Below are positions 58,286-64,000 of a stretch of DNA of 64,000 bases, one piece after another. Made by a program: the position numbers and the translations under genes. The notes under the pieces were generated by a model. It was not told the origin of the DNA. It did not search any database and saw nothing but the letters and a program-made list of their open reading frames with translations. The stretch is from the NCBI RefSeq assembly GCF_024703995.1, contig NZ_JAMXQV010000002.1, forward strand, positions 248,001-312,000, read 5' to 3'. The number at the start of each line of letters is the position of its first letter. Positions within the stretch are counted from its first letter, which is position 1. The stretch is from Amycolatopsis iheyensis (GTDB lineage Bacteria > Actinomycetota > Actinomycetes > Mycobacteriales > Pseudonocardiaceae).

Positions 58286-58302
58286 CCTCACGCCGCGTGA
58301 GG
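58286..58302 (+). promoter_or_regulatory. MerR-type operator before the TipAL-like gene
   Basis: CCTCACG-CCG-CGTGAGG, a perfect 7-bp dyad directly after TTGACC (58281-58286), the position occupied by autoregulatory MerR/TipA sites between -35 and -10. The -10 is weak, as expected for MerR activation. Confidence 0.55.
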
Positions 58303-58355
58303 CACCACCGTCGTCACCGCAAGGGCCACACGGCCGGAGAGGAAGGGGGAAACCG

Positions 58356-59114
58356 ATGGGCCACCCCGTGGGGAAGGTCGCGGCACTGGCCGGGATCACC
58401 GTCCGGACACTGCACCACTACGACGAGATCGGCCTGCTCGGCCCGAGCGGGCGGACGCACGCCGGGTACCGCAGCTACTCCGACGACGATCTCGACCGGT
58501 TGCAGCGCATCCTGTTCTACCGGGAGCTCGGGTTTCCCCTCGAGACGATCGCGACCCTCGTCGACGACCCGGGCATCGACGCCGACGCGCACCTGAAGCG
58601 GCAGCGCGAGCTGCTGGTGGCGCGCATGGGCGAGCTCGGGCGGATGGTCGCGGCCGTCGATCGCGTGATGGAGGCGAGAGCCATGGGAAACGCACTGACG
58701 CCCGAGGAGAAGTTCGCGGTGTTCGGCGGGTTCCGCGAGCCGGACGGCTACGCGGAAGAAGCCGCACGGCGCTGGGGCCACACACCGGAATGGCAGGGCG
58801 CGGCGGCACCGTCCAAGGAGGACCTGGCGGCGGGGGAGGCCGACCGCCGGGACTGGGTCGCGCGCCTGAACGCGGTCCTGGACGCGGGTGGCGCCCCGGA
58901 CGGCGCCGAGGCGATGGACCTCGCCGAGGCGCACCGGGCCATGCTCGCGCGGGTCATGGGGGAGTGCTCGTACGAGACGCAGGTCCGGATCGGTGAGCTG
59001 TACGTCACCGAGCCGGTCCAGCTCGGCTTCCTGGTCCGCGAGGACGAGCAGCGCCCCGGCGTCGGCGAGTTCGTCCGCGACGCCATCAGGGCGAACGCCG
59101 CGCGCCGCGGCTAG
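58356..59114 (+). CDS. MerR-family regulator with TipAS domain (TipAL-like)
   Basis: 252 residues. N-terminal MerR HTH with [20 protein letters not shown] and [20 protein letters not shown], coiled-coil [20 protein letters not shown], then TipAS domain (about 115-250): [33 protein letters not shown]. TipAS-type domains bind thiopeptides, albicidin or other amphiphilic antibiotics. Start is ATG with GGAAGGGGG; an upstream ATG (58281) is inside the promoter. No co-transcribed resistance gene; mshC follows after 70 bp. Confidence 0.9.
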   Translation: MGHPVGKVAALAGITVRTLHHYDEIGLLGPSGRTHAGYRSYSDDDLDRLQRILFYRELGFPLETIATLVDDPGIDADAHLKRQRELLVARMGELGRMVAAVDRVMEARAMGNALTPEEKFAVFGGFREPDGYAEEAARRWGHTPEWQGAAAPSKEDLAAGEADRRDWVARLNAVLDAGGAPDGAEAMDLAEAHRAMLARVMGECSYETQVRIGELYVTEPVQLGFLVREDEQRPGVGEFVRDAIRANAARRG

Positions 59115-59184
59115 CACTGGGCCACGTGGGGGAGCAGTCCCACCGGGCGGGAGGGTGCCGGAGCGAACGCTTACAGTCGAGGGT

Positions 59185-60423
59185 ATGCAGACTTGGTCAT
59201 CGGTCGACGTGCCCCGCATCCCCGGCACCCCCCGCCCGCTGCGGCTCCACGACACGGCCACCGGGCAGATCCGCCCGACCGCGCCCGGCGCCACGGCCCG
59301 GATGTACGTCTGCGGCATCACGCCCTACGACGCGACGCACCTGGGGCACGCCGCGACGTACCTGGCCTTCGACCTGGTGAACCGCGTGTGGCGGGACAAC
59401 GGGCACGACGTCCACTACGTGCAGAACGTCACCGACATCGACGAGCCGCTGCTCGAGCGCGCCGAGCGCGACCAGGACGACTGGGTCGTGCTCGGCATGC
59501 GCGAGACGGCGCTGTTCCGCGAGGACATGACCGCGCTGCGCGTGCTGCCGCCGAAGCAGTTCGTCGGCGCGGTGGAGAGCATCCCGGAGATCGTCGAGGT
59601 CATCGCGAAGCTGCTCGCCAACGGCGCCGCCTACCGCGCCGACGACCCGGAGCACCCGGACGTCTACTTCGACCACTCCGCGACCGGGAAGTTCGGCTAC
59701 GAGTCGAACTACGACGAGCCGACCATGCGGAAGTTCTTCGCCGAGCGCGGCGGCGACCCCGATCGCGCCGGCAAGCGCCACCCGCTGGACGCGCTGCTGT
59801 GGCGCGTCGCCCGGGAAGGCGAGCCGTCGTGGGAGTCCGAGCTCGGCCCGGGCCGCCCGGGCTGGCACATCGAGTGCAGCGCCATCGCCGTCAACCGGCT
59901 GGGCCTCGGGTTCGACCTGCAGGGCGGTGGTTCGGACCTGATCTTCCCGCACCACGAGTACAGCGCGGCGCACGCCGAAGCCGTTGCCAAGGACGGGCCG
60001 TTCGCGCGCCACTACGTGCACGCCGGGATGATCGGCCTCGACGGCGAGAAGATGTCGAAGTCGCGCGGGAACCTGGTGTTCGTGTCGCGGCTGCGGGCCG
60101 ACCAGGTCGACCCGGGCGCGATCCGGCTGGCGCTGTTCGCCGGCCACTACCGCGCCGACCGCCCGTGGACGGCCGAACTCCTGTCCGAGGCGGAGGCCCG
60201 GCTCGCCCGCTGGCGCGAAGCGGTTTCGCTGGCCACCGGACCGTCCGCCGAGGACACGATCTCCCGCCTGCGCGACCACCTGTCCGACGACCTCGACACG
60301 CCGAAGGCCCTCGCGGCGATCGACGCCTGGGCCATCGAAGCCCTGCGCCGCGACGGCACCGACACCACGGCCCCCGGCCTGATCCGCATCGCCGTCGACG
60401 CCCTCCTCGGCATCACCCTCTGA
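59185..60423 (+). CDS. mshC: cysteine:GlcN-Ins ligase MshC (mycothiol biosynthesis)
   Basis: 412 residues, exactly the usual size. [20 protein letters not shown] (Zn-binding Cys and HIGH-like HLGH), [24 protein letters not shown] (further Zn ligand), and [10 protein letters not shown] (KMSKS near 288-292) mark the CysRS-like ligase. It joins cysteine to GlcN-Ins with ATP, the third step of mycothiol synthesis. ATG at 59185 gives the standard MQTWSS N-terminus; an earlier open frame is shadow. Ends in a 14-bp hairpin. Confidence 0.95.
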   Translation: MQTWSSVDVPRIPGTPRPLRLHDTATGQIRPTAPGATARMYVCGITPYDATHLGHAATYLAFDLVNRVWRDNGHDVHYVQNVTDIDEPLLERAERDQDDWVVLGMRETALFREDMTALRVLPPKQFVGAVESIPEIVEVIAKLLANGAAYRADDPEHPDVYFDHSATGKFGYESNYDEPTMRKFFAERGGDPDRAGKRHPLDALLWRVAREGEPSWESELGPGRPGWHIECSAIAVNRLGLGFDLQGGGSDLIFPHHEYSAAHAEAVAKDGPFARHYVHAGMIGLDGEKMSKSRGNLVFVSRLRADQVDPGAIRLALFAGHYRADRPWTAELLSEAEARLARWREAVSLATGPSAEDTISRLRDHLSDDLDTPKALAAIDAWAIEALRRDGTDTTAPGLIRIAVDALLGITL

Positions 60424-60431
60424 CCCTGCCC

Positions 60432-60464
60432 GAGGCGGCACTTTCCCTACGAAAGTGCCGCCTC
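60432..60464. terminator. bidirectional hairpin terminator
   Basis: Perfect 14-bp stem (60432-60445 with 60451-60464), 5-base loop CCTAC, between convergent mshC and the ABC-F gene. Confidence 0.85.
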
Positions 60465-60482
60465 TGACCGGTGTATAACGGG

Positions 60483-62114
60483 CTAGACGGCGGCGGGGTG
60501 GCCAGCGGCCAGTTCCAGGTGGTCGCCCGACCAGTCGCGGCGCAGCCACCGGTCGTGGGACGCGATGACGACGGCGCCGGGAGCCGACTCGAGAGCCGCG
60601 AACAGTTCTTCCGCCAGGGTCAGCGAAATGTGGTTCGTCGGCTCGTCGAGCAGCAGCACGTCCGGCGGGTCGGCCAGCAGCACCGCCAATGCGAGCCGCC
60701 GTCGCTGGCCCACCGAAAGCGCGCCCACCGGCTGCCGGAGGTCCCGCGACGCCAGCAGGCCGAGCCGGCTCAACGCCGGAGCGTCCTCGCCGAGCGCGTC
60801 CCGGTAGACGCGGGCCGCCGTCCGCTCCGGCTCGGCGAACGCGACGTCCTGCTCCAGCAGCCCGACCCGCACGCCGTGTCCGAAGTGGACGCTCCCGCTC
60901 GCCGGCGTGAGCCGGCCGGCCAGCACCGACAGCAACGTCGACTTCCCGGCGCCGTTCCCGCCGGTGACGAGCAGCCGGGCCGAACCCTCGACGTCCAGCC
61001 GGGGCAGGCTCAGCCGGCCCGGAACCTCCAGGGCGCGCACCGAGATCGCCGGGCCGTCGCCGGTGGGGTGGCCGGTGAGCTCGGCGCGGAACCGCAGTGG
61101 CGCCGGGGGTTTGCGCACCTGATCACGTTCGAGGTCCTCGAGCCGCTGTTCGGCGTCGCGGACCCGCCGCGAGATCGTCTTCTGGACGCGGGCGCCCTTG
61201 AACTTGTGGATGAACTTGTCGTTGTCGCGCGGCCCGCGGCCGTAGGCGACGTTGCGCGCCGTCACCGCGACGGTCTCGCGAAGCTCCTTCAGCTCCTCCT
61301 GTTCTTCGGCGAAGCGCTGTTCCCAGCGCGCCCGTTCGGCTTTCTTGTGGCCGAGGTAGTCCGAGTAGCTGCCGCCGTAGCGGACCGCGCCGCCGGCTTG
61401 CCGGTCGGCCGCCGCCGGGTCGAGGTCGACGATGTCGGTGCAGACGGCGTCGAGGAACACCCGATCGTGCGAGGACAGCACGACGATCCCGGACAGCTCG
61501 GCGAGGTGCCGTTCCAGGAACTCCATCGCGGCGTCGTCGAGGTGGTTGGTCGGCTCGTCCAGCAGCAGCGTCTCCGGCCGCCGGATCAGCAGTGCGGCCA
61601 GGCCGAGCCGCGAGCGCTGCCCGCCCGAGAGCGTGCCGAGCCGCCGGTCCGGTTCGACGCCGCCGAGGCCGAGCCCGTCGCAGACGAGCTTCGCGCGGCG
61701 GTCGGCGTCCCAGAGGTCGTGGGCCTGCGCCCACTCCAGCACCCGGCCGTACTCCTCGAGCACGCCTTCGTCGTCGGGGCGGTCGGTCATCGCCGTGGTC
61801 AGCTCGTCGAGCCGGGCCGTGGCGGCGCGGATCTCGGCGAGCGCGTCGTCGAGGACGTCGGCGAAGGTCGCGTCCATCGGGAACGGCAGCTCCTGCAGCA
61901 GGAACCCGACGTCCGGACCGCGGAGGACCTCGCCGGAGCGGGGTTCTTCGAGCCCGGCGAGCAGCCGCAGCAGGGTGGACTTGCCGGTGCCGTTCTCGCC
62001 GACCAGGCCGAGCCGTTGCCCGGCCGAAGCGGTCAGCGAGACGCCGTCGAGCACCACGCGGGTGCCGTAGCCGAAGACGACGTCCTTGGCCTGCAGGGGA
62101 AAAACGAATGACAT
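60483..62114 (-). CDS. ABC-F ATPase of the antibiotic-resistance (ARE) group
   Basis: 543 residues with two ABC domains and no membrane segments: first Walker A GENGTGKST (about 39-47), LSGGQRSR, LLLDEPTNHLDD; charged linker (about 230-310) with ERARWEQRFAEEQEELKELR; second Walker A GGNGAGKST, LSVGQRRR, LLLDEPTNHIS. This pattern fits ribosome-protecting ABC-F proteins from macrolide/lincosamide producers (TlrC, OleB, LmrC group). It likely displaces a drug from the ribosome. A MarR gene lies upstream on the same strand, 157 bp away, with a possible leader mini-ORF in between. Confidence 0.92.
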   Translation of the reverse strand: MSFVFPLQAKDVVFGYGTRVVLDGVSLTASAGQRLGLVGENGTGKSTLLRLLAGLEEPRSGEVLRGPDVGFLLQELPFPMDATFADVLDDALAEIRAATARLDELTTAMTDRPDDEGVLEEYGRVLEWAQAHDLWDADRRAKLVCDGLGLGGVEPDRRLGTLSGGQRSRLGLAALLIRRPETLLLDEPTNHLDDAAMEFLERHLAELSGIVVLSSHDRVFLDAVCTDIVDLDPAAADRQAGGAVRYGGSYSDYLGHKKAERARWEQRFAEEQEELKELRETVAVTARNVAYGRGPRDNDKFIHKFKGARVQKTISRRVRDAEQRLEDLERDQVRKPPAPLRFRAELTGHPTGDGPAISVRALEVPGRLSLPRLDVEGSARLLVTGGNGAGKSTLLSVLAGRLTPASGSVHFGHGVRVGLLEQDVAFAEPERTAARVYRDALGEDAPALSRLGLLASRDLRQPVGALSVGQRRRLALAVLLADPPDVLLLDEPTNHISLTLAEELFAALESAPGAVVIASHDRWLRRDWSGDHLELAAGHPAAV

Positions 62115-62223
62115 GTGCGATCACCGGGCCCGGATGAGAAGAAGCGGAAATCCCGCCGGGCGTCGTGGCACGCGGGAGCTCGGGCTCGACCGGGTGCCGC
62201 CTCGGAAGCGGGATGGGCGCGGT

Positions 62224-62235
62224 TCAGTTCCTCAT
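62224..62235 (-). promoter_or_regulatory. possible three-codon leader ORF before the ABC-F gene
   Basis: ATGAGGAACTGA (Met-Arg-Asn-stop) 110 bp upstream of the ABC-F start. A candidate promoter TTGACT (62275-62270), 17 bases, GTTAAC would place its start near the RNA 5' end. Very short leader ORFs control several antibiotic-resistance ATPases by ribosome stalling; weak evidence here. Confidence 0.25.
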
Positions 62236-62271
62236 AGTGGAGCCAGGTTAACGCAACAACCGTAGAGTTAG

Positions 62272-62781
62272 TCAACTGGTTATGACGTGGGTCACATCGG
62301 GCACCTGGGCGGCGGACCGCTCGGCCGCCGCGGTGCCGTCGGTGAGGAACTCCAGGAGGGCCGTCAGCTGGCGGCGGTCCAGCCGGGCGAGGCGCTCGCC
62401 GACGAACCGGGCCATCGGCGCGTAGAGCTCGGCGAGCTCGGCCATCCGGTCGGGCAGCGGCCGGACGACGAGCCGGCGGCGATCGGCCGGATCGGGGGCG
62501 CGCTCGGCGAGGCGGTGCTGCGCCATCCGGTCGAGCAGCCGGGTGAACGCGCCGGTGCTCATCCCGAGCAGCCGCGCGAGCTCGGTCGGGGAGTCGCTGA
62601 CGCCGCCGTGGAGCAGGTGCAGGCAGTGCAGCTCGGTCGGGGTGACGGCCATCCGCTCGGCGACCGCCGCGTGGAAGAGCGCGGTCGACCCGACGAACCG
62701 GGGGAGGGCGAGGGCGGCGGCGGTGGCGAGTTCGCGCTGGTCGGGCAACGTCCATCCAAGGTCGGGTGATGACGCAGTCAC
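62272..62781 (-). CDS. MarR-family regulator
   Basis: 169 residues, winged HTH: ERMAVTPTELHCLHLLHGGV, SDSPTELARLLGMSTGAFTR, LLDRMAQHRLAERAPDPADR with RRRLVVRPLP (wing). C-terminal helices for dimerisation. Starts at GTG (MTASSPDLGWT). Directly upstream of, and co-directional with, the ABC-F gene, so it probably responds to an antibiotic. Its stop codon overlaps the candidate -35 of that gene. Confidence 0.88.
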   Translation of the reverse strand: MTASSPDLGWTLPDQRELATAAALALPRFVGSTALFHAAVAERMAVTPTELHCLHLLHGGVSDSPTELARLLGMSTGAFTRLLDRMAQHRLAERAPDPADRRRLVVRPLPDRMAELAELYAPMARFVGERLARLDRRQLTALLEFLTDGTAAAERSAAQVPDVTHVITS

Positions 62782-62849
62782 TGCTTCGCGCAGTCACTGC
62801 CCCACGAACGATAGCGAACCGGGTTGACAAACCCGCAGGCGGGGCCGAG

Positions 62850-62883
62850 TCTGAAAGAAGTCTTTCGAAAGAGTTCTTTCAGA
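62850..62883 (+). promoter_or_regulatory. double palindromic operator of the ArsR-like regulator
   Basis: Two abutting perfect dyads GAAAGA-N2-TCTTTC (62853-62866 and 62867-62880) embedded in a 34-bp palindrome with one mismatched pair. They start 12 bp before the regulator's ATG at their right end and follow TTGACA at 62824-62829, so they cover the start of transcription. Confidence 0.65.
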
Positions 62884-62894
62884 TTGGACGACCG

Positions 62895-63482
62895 ATGGCC
62901 GAGCTGCCGCCGCGCAAGCGGATCGAGGACGCCGAACTGCTGCGGGCGCTGTCGCACCCCCTGCGGTCGGCCCTGCTGCACCACCTCACCGCCGTCGGCC
63001 CGCGCACGGCGAGCGAATGCGCCGAGGCCGTCGGCTCGACCGCGTCGAACTGCAGCTGGCACCTGCGGCAGCTCGCGCAGTACGGGCTCGTCGAACGAGC
63101 CGAAGGGGAGGACGGGCGCGAACGGCCGTGGCGTGCTCGCCAGGTCGGGCTGGAGCTGGGGGAGCTGGCCGACGACCCCGTGCAGCGGGCGGCCCAGCTC
63201 GGCGTCGTGGGCGCGACCCTCGGCCACGAGCAGGAGCTGACCCAGCGCTACCTCGACTCGCTCGACGGTCTCGACCCGGCCTGGCGGGCGGCGTCGGGAC
63301 TGAGCACCTACGCGCTGCGCGTCAGCCCGGCCGAGCTGACCCGGCTGGTCGAAGCGATCGACGCGCTGGTCCGCCCCTACGTCAGCGCGATCCGGACCGA
63401 CGCGCCGCCCGACGCGCGCCCGGCGCACCTGGGCCTGCGCGCGTTCCCGCGCATCGACCACACGGGGAAGGCGGAGGAATGA
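62895..63482 (+). CDS. ArsR-like winged-helix regulator
   Basis: 195 residues. HTH: RIEDAELLRALSHPLRSALL, HHLTAVGPRTASECAEAVGS, STASNCSWHLRQLAQYGLVE. The C-terminal 110 residues are helical without metal-binding cysteines. This shape is common in regulators that precede MFS multidrug exporters. ATG at 62895; an in-frame upstream start at 62766 would cross the operator. Overlaps the MFS start (ATGA). Confidence 0.88.
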   Translation: MAELPPRKRIEDAELLRALSHPLRSALLHHLTAVGPRTASECAEAVGSTASNCSWHLRQLAQYGLVERAEGEDGRERPWRARQVGLELGELADDPVQRAAQLGVVGATLGHEQELTQRYLDSLDGLDPAWRAASGLSTYALRVSPAELTRLVEAIDALVRPYVSAIRTDAPPDARPAHLGLRAFPRIDHTGKAEE

Positions 63483-64000
63483 AGCAGCTGCTGGGCGTGC
63501 CGGCGTTCGCCCGGCTGTGGGTGGCCGCGTTCTTCGGCGAGACGGCCGAGTGGATGCTGCAGGTGGCCCTGCCGGTGTACGTCTTCCAGCGCACCGGCTC
63601 CGCCGCGACGACGGCGTTGAGCATCGTGCTGGGCCTGCTGCCCGCCGTGCTGCTGAGCCCGGTCGCCGGGGTCGTCGCCGACCGGTGGAACCGGCGCGCG
63701 GTGCTGTTCGGCGTCTGCTGCGGGCTGGCCGTGGTCGCGCTGCCGCTGCTGGCCGAACCCGGCGTCACGGTGGTCTACGCGGTGATGGCCGCGCAGGCGG
63801 CACTCGCGTCGGTGTTCGAACCGGCGCGCAACGCGCTGGTCCCGGAGCTGGTCGGCGTCGAGGAGGTCACCGGCGCGAACGGGCTGATGAGCGTCAACGG
63901 CAGTGTCGCCCGGCTGGCCGGGGGCTGGGCCGGCGGCGCGCTGCTGGGCTTCGGCGGGCTCGCCGACGTCGTCACCGGGTACCTCGCGGTGCTGGTGGTG
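63479..64000 (+). CDS. MFS efflux transporter, partial at the window edge
   Basis: First 174 residues of an MFS exporter: FARLWVAAFFGETAEWMLQV, five to six helices, VAGVVADRWNRRAVLFGVCC (motif A), EPARNALVPELVGVEEVTGA, of the macrolide-efflux (MefA-like) group. ATG overlaps the stop of the ArsR-like gene, so it is regulated with it. The gene continues beyond 64000. Confidence 0.9.
   Translation, partial: MKQLLGVPAFARLWVAAFFGETAEWMLQVALPVYVFQRTGSAATTALSIVLGLLPAVLLSPVAGVVADRWNRRAVLFGVCCGLAVVALPLLAEPGVTVVYAVMAAQAALASVFEPARNALVPELVGVEEVTGANGLMSVNGSVARLAGGWAGGALLGFGGLADVVTGYLAVLVV

Overview
High-GC actinobacterial chromosome segment, most like Amycolatopsis or a close relative in Pseudonocardiales. 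This is inferred from gene content: ergothioneine genes egtABCD, mycothiol ligase mshC, an EspG-type ESX accessory operon, a twin-cysteine-rich actinobacterial ferrochelatase, GTG starts and ATGA/GTGA overlaps throughout, and an InhA-like enoyl reductase with a shortened substrate loop, which fits a lineage without mycolic acids. I see no tRNA, rRNA, insertion sequence, prophage or CRISPR array. The window ends inside an MFS gene at its right edge.

Layout. 0-1.5 kb: LuxR regulator and a secreted protein built of three acidic repeats. 1.6-6.5 kb: a glycan locus with two nucleotide-sugar enzymes (one a clear UDP-sulfoquinovose synthase homologue), a GT-C/GT2 fusion and a GtrA flippase-like protein. 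6.5-15.1 kb: SnoaL-like protein and MmyB-type regulator sharing tandem operators, a degenerate aldo/keto reductase, a repeat-rich membrane protein with a partial binding domain, two CNNM/CorC transporters, a DinB-like protein and an AcnR-like repressor. 15.3-18.5 kb: ESX-associated operon (small helical protein, DUF3558 lipoprotein, WxG/proline-rich substrate, EspG). 18.5-22 kb: proline iminopeptidase, amino-acid dehydrogenase and its divergent LysR. 22-26.8 kb: egtABCD plus a deazaflavin-type nitroreductase. 27-31.8 kb: secreted peptidase, TetR with divergent hydrolase broken by an amber codon, mgtC with a leader peptide, and a DLH-family protein lacking its nucleophile.

31.9-52.5 kb follows the gene order of the mycobacterial acn-ripA-moxR-DUF58-VWA-fabG-inhA-hemH-Rv1486c region (from memory of the M. 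tuberculosis map), opened by insertions: methyltransferase/DUF1801/mobA, trmL/thioesterase, a TAXI binding protein with two-component system and MHS transporter, and a Cmx-like efflux pump with TetR. The acn repressor gene, next to acn in relatives, lies 17 kb away here, yet matching AcnR-type boxes precede both acn and the repressor gene.

52.6-64 kb: a second MoxR-like ATPase/VWA pair facing a membrane-anchored NB-ARC/TPR protein, a TipAL-like MerR regulator, mshC, an ABC-F antibiotic-resistance ATPase with MarR regulator, and an ArsR-like regulator with a double palindromic operator heading an MFS efflux gene.

The strongest candidate for an undescribed system is 1648-6486, a compact Gtr-type surface glycosylation locus in which the GtrB- and GtrC-like activities are fused and the sugar donor may be UDP-sulfoquinovose.
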